A stretch of 64,000 bases of DNA, from the NCBI GenBank assembly GCA_963556495.2, contig OY747707.1:34554871-34618870 (forward strand), given 5' to 3'. Shown here in pieces: positions 31,851-45,600 of the stretch. The notes beneath the pieces were generated by a model, which saw only the letters and a program-made list of their open reading frames with translations, made no database searches and was not told where the DNA came from. Each line of letters begins with the position of its first letter. The first letter of the stretch is position 1. The DNA comes from Valencia hispanica. Taxonomy: Eukaryota > Chordata > Actinopteri > Cyprinodontiformes > Valenciidae. A program made the translations under genes and the position numbers.

Positions 31851-33850
31851 CACCCGTTAATGTCAGCTGGATCTCCTACAGTACGCCTCCTTCTCCCTTC
31901 CTCAATCCATCCCTCTATCTGCTTTCCTTCTCCTTTCAAGACCCCTCTTCCCGTCTTGCCTTTTCCGCACTTGTATTTTTGCCCATCTGTCTGTCTTCTC
32001 TCTCCTTTTCTTCCTTTTCTTCCTTTTCTTCCTCTTTTTCTCCCTTCAACTCAAGTTCTTCCTTCCTCTCTTTGCCCTTTCTTCTCCTTTCCTTTTTTGC
32101 AAGGCTGGAGGGTGTACAGTAGAAAAAGCGGAGCGGATGCATGCTTTCCATTTGGTTTTTTGTTGTTGCTATTTTTAAAGAAAATGTGCACTTTATTTTA
32201 TTTGTCTTGTACACAGTTGGTTTATCTCTGAGGGTTGAGTGTGCTTCTCATTAAGCTTGGTGCCTTTTTATCTGTTTCTCATTTTAGGACATAAAGTTAT
32301 ATTTAGCATTTGAAGAAAGTATCTTTTTCACTTTTAGATATTAGGAACTATGTTGAATTCATCAAAACACCTATGCAATTAGAATTTTCTTTTGAGACTT
32401 TTTGTGTTGAAGATAAAGGAGAAACTGTAAATTATATATGAGCTTGATTAAGGCTTAAACGAGTCAATAAAATGTATAAAAAAATATTTTGAATTAACAG
32501 AGAAAATGTCATTTTCCCCCATATGTTGCGACTTATAATTGAGAATCAATTTGCACATGTATTTCCATATCATTTGGATTAGCTTTTTTAATTTTTATTT
32601 TTACAAGCATCACAAAAACTGTAGGAATTTCCTTTAAAAACCCAATCTTAAAGATCCAAAACATATCTGAGAATTATATTATTTGAAAAGTTTATGATCG
32701 AAATAATGCAGTCTAATTCTGTTTTCCCCAAGTGGCTAAAAAAACCCCAAGGAACTGAGCAATAATGACACATATATCGGTACACATCAATAAAATGTTC
32801 CACAAAGTTTCATATAATTTTACTTACTTCCCTAAAACCACATTAGTTGTTTTTGTTTTGGAAGCATAAACTACCTTTACCAGCAACTTTATAGTGACAC
32901 AGTGTCTTTATGTAATCTGAACATTTTTAAATATATATGCATAATAAATAATAATAAAAACAAATCACAAGTTAGGCACAGCTTTGAGGTACGTACCCTT
33001 AACCCCTTCATTTTACATTTAGAAATAGATTCAAATAACATCTTTTTCCACTTTCAGACAGTCAGGAGTGTCTTTAGCAGGTTCAAATGCATTTTTATTT
33101 TTAAATCTTACCTTTGAATCGAGAAAATTCTGATATTATTAAACAGCTTTAATGAGCACACCCCAACACAAAGTTTAACAATTATATGTTTTTGTAATTA
33201 TATTATTGAAGTAGAGGTTGTATTCTATATTAAAATGCTTTCAATATTCTTAACTAAGGAAAGAAAAGATCATTATTGTTGTGTGTCATTATTGTCAAAC
33301 ATATTTTACAGTCTAATTGTATGTACCTTTTTAATACGACACCAAGGAATTTCAAACCTCTCTTACTGATTAATATGCTTTACAAAATGACCATAAAGGC
33401 CAACATCTATCTATAGATTACATGGCCACCACACCCCCTAAGCTTCATGGTAGTGGATCACATTGTCTTTTTCGAGTTGGAAAAGATAAATCACACAGAT
33501 GTATTTTATAGATTCTTTTATCAAACTTCTTAACTCTTTATTCCTCATTTTTACTTAGTATGCTTAAAAAAACATTTTTATATATTATTTATTTTAGTGG
33601 TGAATTAGATGCTATGAAATACCACTGCAGTTTTGTTGTAGTTTTTAATTCTTTAACGTTTGTTTTTTTAAATACTAATTCCTCATAAATAAATAAATTG
33701 AAAATGTAGAGAAATATTATGTAAGCAATTTTTCATGTTTTAAAACTGAAATAAAATGTCTTGATTTCAAACGAGGCTGAATTAAGCTGCTGTTTTTGAA
33801 GCTTTCTGTGTTAAGTGATAACTATTAGTTATCATATTAATTAACATCTG
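31850..33850. other. Intergenic, pyrimidine-rich then very A/T-rich
   Basis: A C/T-rich stretch at 31,885-32,100 is followed by about 1.7 kb of A/T-rich sequence without recognisable content. Confidence 0.6.
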
Positions 33851-34930
33851 TTTGACAGCACATGGTAGCCAGCTGGAAGCATGAAGGCGGACGTGTGGAG
33901 CACGTGTGGTTGCGTGTGTGTGTATGTGTGTGCTTAAGGTTGCAGGGTGGAGGGTGAGGGAGTAGGAGAGGAGAGGAGGGGGATCACACCGTTTGATTTG
34001 TTGTGTTGCTAATGTGACACTGATTATACAGGTCAGAGTAAAACAAAGCGGCGAAACGTTGCGATGCTAATACAGACGCTGTGATAACAGGGTTGTCGTC
34101 TCAGGCACCCAGCTCGAGCGCAGATCTGCAGATATATACCTTCATGAGAACGTATGAACTTGCATACGCTCTTTCTTGTGCAAAGACACACCAACTCTTT
34201 CTTGGCACACACATTCACATGTGAGGAAAAAAAAATAAAAAATCTCTCTCTCAATGACTTCAGCAAACCACACAGAGCCTTTTTTGTGCGAGGTAGACTG
34301 TTGCCATGGAGAGACGAGGTTAGTGAATTTGACCTATGCTATCATGCTAGCTTTGGTCCCGCAGCTGTAATTTCAAATGAGAGAAAAAAACATGTGTTTC
34401 TCACTGAATTGATTTATCCCTATGTTTATGAGTAGATAAGTGCAGTGATGCTTAGATGGAGGGTTATTTTCATGGGGTGACTCTTTTGTGTGTATTGTGT
34501 TTATCTAGGCCACTGTCGATGTAGGGAGTACTGTAGCTCTTTTGCTCCCAGCGGGGGGGCCTCTTTTTGTGCTTGTGTGTACGGGTGCCTTTCCTCTGTG
34601 TGTGCCTGCAATTTGTTTGTGTTTATTTTGTGCACCATTCTCCTCCGCAGGTACAGCGAAGGCATGGGACACATTGTGATTTATGGAGAACGGTGCGTGA
34701 TCAGACTGCCCTTGTGGCACTAACGAAATCAAACACAATGACATGGACAAAGTAGATGCGACTAAAAAACATGGAGTGCGCTTGTTCTGGTTTCGTCACT
34801 GTGTAACCTATTCCTTCGTTTGGTTCGAGCCAGACTTGTGGATTTGATTCTGAACTTTTCTGTCCCCAAAATCATCTAGTTCTAAGCTGTTTGACACAAA
34901 AAATCCAGAGCAGACCAGTGTGTGTGCGTG
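33850..34930. other. Intergenic, enhancer-like in part
   Basis: Repeat-free mixed sequence with GTTGCCATGGAGAGACG at 34,301-34,317 (X-box-like half) and GT-rich stretches. No gene is recognised. Confidence 0.4.
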
Positions 34931-34939
34931 AGAAGCATA

Positions 34940-35770
34940 CAATGGAGGAAAATATCTATTGAATACCTCAACGTTTTTGATCAGTAAATATACATATGCA
35001 ATGAGCCATTGACCTGTAATTTACACTACATGTTGGTATCAACCAAAGTAATCCATACATACAAAGAAATCACCAGAAATCGGTTGTTAATTAAGCTATC
35101 TGCAAACCTTTGGAATGACACAGAGAATAGCACTCTTACAGAAAAATCACCTTTTTGTTATGGCAACTTCATGATGTCTCCTTTAATGAGATATTATATA
35201 TGCATTGCTCAGATATGATTTAAATAAATTTTTCTAAAGAAAGTTCTTCAAACGTTGAAGGTTCTGGGGGCCTCTTCTATGCACTATGATCATAAATCCA
35301 TAATATGCTGTTTTTGGAGTGATGCACAGTGCCATTCCTTCTTTAAACATGCTGTGTGCAATAGCATCCGAATGGTTAAGTTTTGGTCTCATCTACTGAA
35401 ACTATGTTCTACTATATCCTGCCTTCTTTTGGAACAAAACTTTAAACAACCATTAACATCCTTTTTCTTCAGCAGTGGAGTTTTGTGCTGTAAGTCGCTA
35501 AGAGATCGTTTTAGTGGAGTGCATTATATATTTTTTTTTTTTACGATTGTAATTCCAGTTCTTTCTGAAGCTCTCGAAGACTGGTTATTGACTCACCAAG
35601 GGACCTCAAGGAAGCTCACTGAAACATTCTGAAGTTAAAAAACATGTCTGTAACCAATGCCAACAGCTTATTTAGCAGAAACATTCTTGTAAAGGTCTTT
35701 GCTTTGATGAATTATGATATTTTTCTTGTGTGATGTCATGGTAATGAGAAACATTTTTACAGACCATCAA
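34940..35770 (-). mobile_element. Probable Tc1/mariner relic
   Basis: Words such as GGAGTGATGCACAGTGCCATT, GTTTTGGTCTCATCTACTG and TCCTTTTTCTTCAGCAGTGGA resemble the reversed transposase of a divergent Tc1 subfamily. It is strongly decayed with uncertain borders. Confidence 0.5.
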
Positions 35771-37560
35771 TTAGGACTAAACCAACCAATAATAAGTGCT
35801 TTTTAAATAGCTACATATTTTAGCCATTTACTTTACCTTCCATGCCTTTTTGGTAATTGTTTTACATTAAATATCTATTCCTTTTGTCATTCCATGTTAC
35901 TTCATTAAAACTTTCTTTGTATGAGTGGCTTGGTTGAGTTGTAACCGACCTATGGTATTGATTTATGCTTTTAGCTCCATCAGCAATATATTTACTAGGA
36001 CAAACCTTAACATGTTTATGACTAATTCTTTCTGCTGTGTTGAGGATGACAAGAGAATAAATAGGGAGCCAAGATTTGGTCATCTGTCTGGGATTTGTGG
36101 GGGGTTATTTGCTGCGTTGGGTGTTGGTGGAGAAGGGTGGGGAGGTGTCAGTCACATGTTTTGACAGTTCCTTGTATAGGTTGTCATGTTGTCCCACAGC
36201 CGAGGCGGAGGATCCACAGACCTCGAGACCAAACAGGGGTCATCCCCCTGAACGGTCTCTGAGATGGCAATAGGTGCAGATAGGCAAGGCGTTGCTCAGG
36301 AAAAGGTCACTCCAGGGGTGATTCAATTCTCTGTATTTGGGGCTTCGGGAGATTGTGTGCTCACCTCTGTCAACCCCTCCATATACAGGTCAGCAGAAAT
36401 GAGGCAGAAGCTCACAGTTGCAGGAGGAAGGGTTGACATAAGAGAGAGGGGCAGCATAACCTGTGTGCCTGAGTGTGAACGTATGTATAATTCACTGGGT
36501 AGGACTGTGTCCCTTTCATTCCTTCTCCAGTCATCTGAACAAGCAATGTAGTGGACACTAATGTGCTTCCTAGCGCTTAGTTGACCCTTAAAGGCCCCAG
36601 TGGGGGATACTTGAGAGGGTGACTTTGCTCATGCAGCATGGGACACCTCTGTCTTCATTGTTTCTTTTTTGCCCACATGACATGCCTGTTATCTCTCTTA
36701 TTGTCTGTCTGTACTTCCATCCTTCACTGTTTACTCTCTGCATTTCCCTTTCAACTTTTCTCCTCTGGGAAAGATATCATCCCTCTTCTAAATGGTTCTC
36801 AAGGTTTATGCAGGTCACTGTTGGGTATTCCTGTGTGACCCATACTTATTGAAGCATAGGACAAATCAATAAAGTTCTGATGCTCTCAGAGTTTATTTTA
36901 CCTTCAATAATGTCATCAAAGCATGGATTGTGAAGGTCAAGCTTTTTGCAGCTTTGATCTGTTTTTGTTAAAGAGCTTGTTAAACATAATGATGTACCTG
37001 CTAAAGGACATTGAAGAAGTCCCGCAACCCTGAATGGTGAATGTGAATAGGTGAATAATGATCAAGAGCTCTGACACTCCTCTAGGTTGTCCGTTTCAGG
37101 AGAACCTCTGGGAGCTACCATCTGCTAGTGAAGGCCAGGCGACCGTTGGAACCTTGCTGGCTTGCCCTTGTCAAAGGCAGCTGTGTTTGTCTGTGAATCT
37201 GCATATTCAGTACAATGCCTGGGTGCATGTGTGCTCACTAGTTAGTGTCATAGTATCACTCTGGTATCAGACCAGTAAACGGTCATCATTTGTTGACATT
37301 TCTAGTTTCCTTTCCTGCCCTCTGTAGCATTGCATTGCATTGCAACGTGTTGTGCTGTAATGACCTCAGAGCCTAAATAACTTCTTGGTCTACTTTTAAA
37401 GTCTGCACTAGGTGATATTAAAGCTGACATATACTTTCAGTAGGAAGTCACACCCATTGTGGACCTATTTGTCATAACACACCCACAACTTAAAGTGCAA
37501 TATATATATCTGTTATGATTTAAAAAAAAGAAAAATTGGGTTAAAAATGTAATCTACTAG
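35770..37560. other. Intergenic, no gene recognised
   Basis: Mixed sequence; 36,080-36,650 is repeat-free and could be conserved. GCATTGCATTGCATTGCAA is a short tandem at about 37,328-37,345. Confidence 0.45.
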
Positions 37561-37710
37561 GGGCGTTGTGTAGCACAGTGGTTAAGGGCCTCAGCCCTCA
37601 ATGCACTTGTCCAGGGGTTCGCTTTCACCCCGCGGACATTTGCCAACGTTGCTTCCTCACTTCTCGCCTCCTTTCTGTACTGTTTCTTGCCACAGACTGA
37701 ACTCAAAAAG
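37561..37710 (+). repeat. tRNA-derived SINE-like sequence
   Basis: GTGTAGCACAGTGGTTAAGG resembles a pol III A box and GGGGTTCGCTTTCACCCCG a worn B box, about 40 bases apart. Length and layout fit a SINE head rather than a functional tRNA. Confidence 0.5.
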
Positions 37711-37914
37711 CATTATTCTCAAATTTTACTTATTGATTGAAGTCCGAGCCAGTTAAGAAGCATAATGTTAGTCTACCTATCCTTTAAAAAATGTAAAGTT
37801 TTGAGGTGTTTGGGATTATTGTTCTGTTAGAACACCCACTTTTGTTCATTTCAACTTGCTACTTGTTGGTGAAGAGTCAAAGGTAAAGTTGAAGCTGCCT
37901 TGGCGGAGGTTTGC

Positions 37915-38015
37915 ACTCTCCTAGTGCTTTTCTGGTTTTGTTATGCTTTTATTATATAAAGCACTTTGAACTGCCTTGTTGCTGAAATGTTCTAACTTGA
38001 CTTGAGATTGACACA
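37915..38015 (+). mobile_element. LINE 3' tail fragment
   Basis: TATAAAGCACTTTGAACTGC then CTTGTTGCTGAAATG matches the last part of the LINE fragment at 41,770-42,310 (GTAAAATACTTTGAATTGCC then TTGTTGCTGAAAATG). It is a 5'-truncated copy of the same family. Confidence 0.65.
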
Positions 38016-38159
38016 GGCTTTCATTGGCTGATTCCAATAAAAGCAAACTGGCTTTGAAGGTGGAGGGAGTTATGTGGTGACGTATGATTTCTGAAATATT
38101 TCCTGATTGAGGAAACAAGAATGTGAGCTATATCTTTTAAATTTTAAGCATTTACTTGG

Positions 38160-38950
38160 TCAAAAAAGGATCACTACACTGACTTTCCTCAGTCATGCTG
38201 TGGGGAGACTTCCAACGCAGATTTATGCATAGTGCTGACGTCTATGTTGAATGACAACTGATCTGCTTGCATTAGTTTTAAAACCTCACACTGGTGTGAG
38301 ATATCACTGGATCCAAAGGTACTTTATGAAGGACCAGAGAGAGCTCAGAGGCATCTTATTTTGTGGGTTTATGATAGAGATGTTTTGTTACAGTGTCTCC
38401 TGTAACAACAAAACTTTTTTCTAGAAGACTGAGATTGTCCATGTGGACAGGTACAAATTTCAGCTGTCAGGTGCTGCTTTTTAGATCTTCCCCTTCTCAG
38501 TCCATCACGATTTTAAACTTTCCTCAGTGGGGAGAGTGTCACTGGTATTCAAGCAGCTTCTGGTTCGTATGAGGTGCCCAAACCTTAGTGTTTCCTGAAC
38601 TGTTCTTGATCATTCAAACCAATTTTCTTGCATTTCAAGGTGACTTCAGTCAAAGGTGACACATTTAGGTGTTCCAACAGGAAAAAGACCCCAAACACAG
38701 ACTATAAGTGATTTTAAAAGGGGCATAGCAGAATAAAATAAAGCTTCTTGAATAGTTCTGACCTAAACCCTGTTGAAAAATTCCAGATTATGCTTAAAAA
38801 TATGGTCTGTGGCAGGAAACAAGCTAGTCGAAATGATTTTTAACAATTCTGCAACGTTTAGTATAGTCAACTTCTTTTGTTAAAATTCATTGAAGTTTTT
38901 TGGTCATGTAATCATCCTTCATGATGACTGAGAGCCAAAAATTAATATAG
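38160..38950 (+). mobile_element. Tc1/mariner relic
   Basis: TTCCAACAGGAAAAAGACCC then CAAACACA corresponds to the [10 protein letters not shown] catalytic block. GTTCTGACCTAAACCCTGTT then GAAAA corresponds to SxDLNPVE. Both catalytic blocks are recognisable on the + strand, but the reading frame is broken. Confidence 0.75.
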
Positions 38951-41140
38951 CTGTATAGCTTACCTGCACATACATTAAAGAGTGTATAGTATGAAACAAT
39001 ACACAGCAAACATGACACAGTAGAATTGTCTTACTAACTGCTCACTCACACAAGCCAAAAAATTTTACCTGTTTCCAAACCATGTACATTATTGTTTACT
39101 ATATTTCAATTAAATGTTTTTCAAATACCAGTGATCAACAAGGCCACACTGACATCTGCTGCACATGGAAAAAAAAAACATTTGAGGAAGCAGGAGTGGA
39201 AAAGGCTGCCCTTATAGAACACAGACATAAACCGACGCAGGAACCAGACACATTGGGTGATAAGTGAACGAAGAAGAAAAAATGAAGAAGAAAAAAAAAA
39301 CATACCATAAAAAAATCTTTATTTTCTTCCTTTTTCTAGAAAAACAAATAGACTATGTCTTAGCAAATTCAGAGTAGATTTTAGTGCAGTTTGCAGATTT
39401 CTGTTCAGGTACGGGGAACTAAAGTTGAGCACGTGAAAAGTAAAATCCTTCCAAAAGTGACAGATTTTAAACAGAAATTTTAAAACATGTTTGTGGTAAA
39501 GAAAGAAATGTTGCTGTCAGGTAGTTGGGAGATTGTCAGTCTACTTTCAGCTTCCCCCATCACACGTCGAAGTGTCCTTGGGCAAGAACCTGAAGCCTAC
39601 ATTGTCAACGATCTCTGAGTGAAAGGGTGAATGTGGCTCATAGTTTAAAAAAATGCTTTTGAGTAATCAATAAGAGTAGAAAATTGAAACTGAAAAATCT
39701 CCAGTTTAAAAGGTTTTGTTGGGTGAATAAACACTTATCAACCCTCAGATGTGTGTGGCTGTGTGTATCTCTGTGTTGTGTGTGTTAATTAGTTATTAGA
39801 GTGATTGTTTTGGAGGCCTAGGAGCGAGACAGACTGATTTATGAAGAAGTCAATGAAGAGTGAATTCAGCTAAAATTACTGCAAGGTTAAAACATTTTCA
39901 AGTGAATGTTTGTTTTGCAAAAAAAAAAAAAACAGTTTTCAAAGAGGCTTTATTTTCTGTTTTTTTCATTGCTGTGAATCCAAAGAGATTCATTTTATGT
40001 CAAAGGAAAAAGAGATGTAGACAGTGGCAGTTTTGATATAGACAATATGGTTCACTACTCTGGGTGGCAATGCCTTGCAAGTGGCATGAGCACCTGACAA
40101 ATGAAAAAAGTATCTAAGACCTATTTGCTAAATTTCAAAAAATCTTCAGTTTGAAAAGCAGTTGTGGTGTGCAAAAAACACTAAAATGTGTGTGGGTTTG
40201 TGTTAATTATTGAAATCATTGTTTCTGAGGCGTTGGCAAAATAAATAAAAGTTAAATAAGATCTAACTTAACTCTAACATTTTACCATTAATAACATGAA
40301 TGTAGGCAGTGGTGGTTTTCAAAAAGGGAAACATGGCTCACGGCCTATAGCCTTGTGACTCGGATAAACATTTGATAAATTAACAAAAAATTGAAATCTA
40401 AGAAAACAGGGTTGTATGTTGTGGCTAGCTTTGTTGCAAAAGTCGGTATATAATTTGCTTCCACTGCAGCAGTGTAATAAAGTGTTAATTTAGTGAATTT
40501 CAAAGAATCCTAATGGGATTTATCCAAATCTAAGATGCTTAGTCTGCTCAAACCTAAACTGGAATAGTATACACTGAATGTAGATTTTCAAAAACACTGC
40601 AAGAGATTTCTTAAAAACAATATTGTATTTGTGAAAACTCAAAGAGACCACTGTAGCCTTTAAATTTTTTTAAAGTTCTATTGTAATATTCTTAAACGTA
40701 TAAATGTGTGTCAGATAATGTAGGTTATACCTCAGGTCTAACAGTTTATTCACATCAGTCCAGCTCTGTATTGTCATCGTTCACAATAATATGTGATTGT
40801 ATGGCATATCTGGCGTAAACTGATTCCTTTGAGGAAGCCTTTAAAATAATGACAGTTTTTATACAAGGAAATATGCAGTTTTACTTGTATTGTAACTCAA
40901 GTTTAATAAAGAGGTATTTAAAAAACAACGGACATCTGTTTGAGTTCTTTAGTTTGCCTTCATCTAACTTAATTTAAGCACCTGATTGATTTTCCATGAC
41001 TAAGTGCATTACCACAATACTACTGGACAGAAACATTTCACTTTCAGACCTTCAAAGATTTAAATTTGGAAACATAGAAATAATGAAGTGAGATGCTAAA
41101 TTTACTGCATTCAGTATGTTTTACCAGCTTCAGATCTAAC
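38950..41140. other. A/T-rich intergenic
   Basis: No gene or repeat family recognised; only A tracts (39,168, 39,290, 39,920). Confidence 0.6.
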
Positions 41141-41450
41141 TTGAGTGGCTAAGTATGTCTTAATGCCTTCGTCAAACAATCCAACTGCCATAACCACTCC
41201 CCCCCCCCCCCCCCCCCATCGCCCCAGCCCTAGCCCACTTTTCTTTCCCGTGGGTCTTTCCCATGGGCAAGCCAAAGGCTAACAGCTTTGTTTGGATTCG
41301 GCACTAAGTGATTTTTAATCAACTGGCCTGCATGAGTCCTCCCAGGGGCCTGAGCAGCTGAGGCTATAAGACACCGAGCTGTAGGCTGGAGAAGACGAAA
41401 TGGTCTGTAACAAGACAAAGGACAATTAAAAAATAAATGAATAAAAAAAT
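41140..41450. promoter_or_regulatory. Candidate conserved non-coding element with poly-C tract
   Basis: A C tract (41,199-41,217) is followed by repeat-free mixed sequence with GTGATTTTTAATCAACTGG. Enhancer-like by appearance only. Confidence 0.3.
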
Positions 41451-41769
41451 ACATTAGCTGTCAATATAGAATGCTGACAAATAAAATGAACCAATCTTTC
41501 ATTAAAGAGAAGCTCGTCTTGATAAAATGCTTTTAAAAATTCAGACACAGTTTCTATGAAAGTTATTTCTGTACAAGTCAAACTTTATCAGTTGTGAAAC
41601 AATATCAGATTTCTGAATATTTACATAATTGTTTTTGCAGAAAACCTCTCATATTTGTTTTTGTTGGTAATTTTTTTTAAAGGTTGTTTAGGGGCTTATT
41701 GAGCCCACTAAAAACCAAATGAAAGTCATATTTTAAGGCACATAAACTGAAATAAATCCTGAATGAGAC

Positions 41770-42310
41770 AGGAGACATCCTAAAACTAGAAAAGTAGACC
41801 TCATCAACCCAGTTCTAGCCTTTACATTAGCTTCCTGTAGTTCAGAGAATAGACTGTAAAATGTTTATTAGTTTATACATCACTGAATGGCTTAGCACTA
41901 AAATATATTAAAGATCTGTTGTCGTTGTATCATACTTCCAGACCACTCAGGTCTTCTGGATCTAGTCTACTCTGCATCCCCAGAATCAGAACCAAGCATG
42001 GAGAAGCAGCACTCAGTGTTCATGCTCCTCTAATCTGGTACAAATTTCCAGAAAACTGCAGAACTGCCGAAACACTGAGTTCCTTTAAATCAAGGCTAAC
42101 TACCCATCTGTTTAGAGCGGCCTTTGATCAATAACAACTGGGACATCATTAATGGTAGTCTGTTTTTCACATTGTTTTTCCTTTACTTGAAATGTAATGT
42201 TTTTTTGCTTTTTACTTTATTTTATTTCTAATCATGTAAAATACTTTGAATTGCCTTGTTGCTGAAAATGTGTAATACAAATAAACTTGCTTTGCCTTCC
42301 CTTGCCTTTG
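41770..42310 (+). mobile_element. LINE ORF2 C-terminus and 3' tail
   Basis: An open stretch at 41,919-42,134 reads SVHAPLIWYKFPENCRTAET then LSSFKSRLTTHLFRAAF. This matches the (A)P.LWN.LP..IR....FKS.LKT.LF pattern that ends ORF2 of fish L2/CR1-type LINEs. The normal Trp-Asn is Trp-Tyr. An A/T-rich 3' tail ends in TTGCTTTGCCTTCCCTTGCC, the usual microsatellite end. It is 5'-truncated and has no reverse transcriptase core. Confidence 0.75.
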
Positions 42311-42487
42311 GTCCTATTGCTGGTGATGTAGCGCAAATTACATGATCAAAGGGACTAGAACCTTTGCTGGCATTATGAATTTGAGTGAGAGCAGTCATTC
42401 AGTCATGTGGATATACACCGAGATTTGTACTGTAGAAGCATTATCTAAAACTGGCAGATTTAGAAAATTCCAAACTTTAGCTTAAAT

Positions 42488-42602
42488 ACATGTGATGGAC
42501 TGGCGACCTTTCCAGGGTGTACCATGACTGGCCAGATAGGCACCAGCCCCCCCGCAACCGTGCATAGGATGGACGGGTACAGATAATGGATGGATGGATG
42601 CA
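42488..42602 (+). repeat. Fish interspersed repeat, 3' part
   Basis: TGTGATGGACTGGCGACC, CCAGGGTGTACC, GGCACCAGCCCCCCCGC and a GGATGGATGGATG end are the typical 3' half of a very common fish SINE-like repeat. The copy at 59,505-59,650 has the 5' half. Confidence 0.75.
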
Positions 42603-45600
42603 GCTTAAATACATTTATTAAGAGGGGAAAAAATAACCAAAACTACTATTTTTTTTTTCTTACAACATTGTGGGACCTCTGGGAATTCCTTTGAAAAACA
42701 TGTCAGTAAAGCAGGTTTCCAGTGTAAACTTTACACTTGGTCAGAGGTTGAGGAGTTTTTAATTAGCAAGCGATGACTTTCTGTGTCATGGGTTGTAAAT
42801 GTGATCTGACACAGTCAATTATCTTAGCCATGCTTCAAAATGGGAAAGACAAGGGAACATGCCATTACAGTAAGGCAGAAAATGGCTCCAGAAAAATATA
42901 GCTGCACACCTAGATTTACCTATATCTACTGTCAAAGATTAAAGTAAAAGATTGTTTCAGTCTCCCTCTAAGTAATATGAAATATTTCTGTATCCGAACT
43001 GTATGGGAGTTTATGAAAAATAGTATGATTTTATTCTGTTACATTTGTAGACTTTTACAATTTTTGATCTCAAATAATAATTTGCTGTTCTAAGTAGTAT
43101 AGCATAATGTTCTATGTAGATAATAAAATATATTGATTCCAGCTTATTAGATTCATACAAGTGCGATTTATTTTGTTCTCGGACTGAAAAGGGGTGGAAT
43201 TTTAGATAAAGTCCTTAAAACGGCTTAAAAGTGTAATCAGTTTAGGTTTGCTTTTGAGACAGAAAAAAAATTAATGCAGTCTGATTGTTTTGACTTCATT
43301 AAAGTCATAGTTGACATTTTAGCTTGAAAATTCCTCTTGAAAATGCTTGAAAAGTGCTTAAACTGGAATGTTCTATCATCAACTTCTGCTGAAGGAGTAT
43401 CTGAATGTCAGAGCCCCTTCGAACTCCTCAGTCTTTTGTTTAGTGGAAGTGTTATCTGCACTCCAAATCCTTTGCTTATTAAAATATTGGATAGTGTTAT
43501 ATTTAAATAAAAATTTGTGTTTTTTTCCCCATGCTTGTTTTGAATGTTTTACACATGTGCATCATTAAAGGACCAACTTGCCAGTATATCTGTTAGAGGT
43601 ACATGCTATGATCTACTAAATGTTGAACAAGTATAGCAACTTTAACATATAGTGTGAAATCTAATGTTGAATCACTGTCATGAGTTCTTAATGGGAGCAC
43701 TCTTTCTGGCTAAATATAACTTTTGAGAAACTATCCGACACTACTTCTATATCGTTTTTGATGTCTTTATACCACTGATAAAATGTCTGAATGACCCCGG
43801 TGCGTTGTCCGGTTTCTTCACTAGATGGCTACTGGTTCAAATCTCTGCTGGGTCGTTTATGTGTCACTGAGGATTTATTAAAAATAAAATTGGTGTGTTT
43901 ATTCATACAGGTTAGAGAAAATTGTCATTATCAACTTCACTGTCCTGATTCATGAAGAAAACAGATGAGAAAACTAATAAAACACTCACCTGTCACTTTA
44001 TTAGGCTGTTAAATTGATTGTAACACAAATAGAGCTATAAGTCAACATATTTAGCCATTTATATTTGGTGAGATGACTCGCTGAAGTTCAAACCAAGCTT
44101 CATAATGGAGGGGGAAAAGGATTTAAGTGGCATGGTTGTCAAGAAGTCAAAGGAGAAGGGTCCAGATGATAGAGAGGGACCAGTAGCTTAAATAACCTTT
44201 CATTACACTTTAGATATAGTTGTGTACAGTTACTGGATGTCTTCAAGATGATGATGTGAAGATGGTTCTGGAAGTAAGCTCTGGAGACAAAACTTCAGTT
44301 GAACAGAGAGGGATTTTATTCAAGTTGCAGGCTGTATTAGAACCGAATCATGAGGAAATCTTGTCTCAATTGTAGAAATCGCTGTTGATCTTAAGACACA
44401 GCCTCTTTTATAGGGCTCTAGACAACACATATACAGTACCATATTTAGCATTACTCAATGTATAGGTCTTACTTTAAATAGAGTCTTTTCCACATGCACA
44501 ACTTCCATATCTGGTCTTCATGTCCTCGATTGTCTCCATTTCGTGCTGGGATTCATATGTGTCCTTATTTGATCACACCCAGCGTAAGACTTCTGAAACT
44601 TCCTATCAATAAATTATATCAAAGTATTGATTGGTCTTCGATTGTAAGGTTCCTAAATTCCAGGCAAAAAATAACCAATGACTGGATAAACTTTTACTAA
44701 AATTTCAATATATATTCTTAGCCTTGGTGGAAGACTTTATCAGGCTTCAATGACAGTTGTGAAATGTCATTTAAAGTGTAATATTCATTTTCTTACTGCC
44801 AGTCTGCTGACATTTAAAACCATGTGGTACACTATAATGTTGTGGAGAACGTATACTGGCAGATTGCTGTTTGGCGGCTGTCAAATGGAGACGTTCAATT
44901 TATGATGCTACCTATTAGACGATGGGATTAGTCTACAGATAGTTTATCTTATTATTTACATGGTAATCCACAGACAGAGCAGTGTTTAGAGTGTTTAGGG
45001 AATTTCCTATTTTGAAAATAAGGCAAAAAATACACCCTCCCCTCACATAAACCACATGAACACAATGAACACATTGGTGTCCAGGTATAAAGAGGGAGAA
45101 ACTCTATAACTTTGACTGTTATGTGGGACTTTACTGTAGAAACTAGAAACTGGATCTGCATCCATTGATTTTTACTTTGTGGTTCCATAAATAATATTTA
45201 GACCATTCACATTTATTGTTTGGATTTTTTTTTAAAGTGAGGTTTCGTTGAAAGGTTATGAGCGGAGAGTATTTTATCTGGAAAAATGATTTTTTACCTT
45301 TTTGAACAATTCCAGCCTCAGATATTTTTATAGCGCTTAATGTGAATGCTATTTTATCAACCTTAAATGCAGAAATCTATGGCTGCTTACTTGAAAACGT
45401 TCTAGTTTAAGCATTATCTGTGACACACACATTTCACCTGGCTATTAATGGCAGCTCTCTTTAAAAGCTGCCCTAACTCTGTCTGGCTTTGATTTAGCAA
45501 GATGTTGGAAAATATTTTCAGATAAGTTGGTCCATTTTGATAGCTCAGGACAGCTTTCACCGGTACACAAGCCATATGAGCTGAGAAATATGCCCATAGT

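Noticed and set aside
37561..37640. Possible tRNA gene
   Set aside because: The A and B box-like words are mutated, there is no acceptor stem pairing, and it continues into SINE-like sequence.
43795..43870. tRNA-like B box (GGTTCAAATCTCTGC)
   Set aside because: No matching A box or cloverleaf could be paired, so it is at most a worn SINE head.
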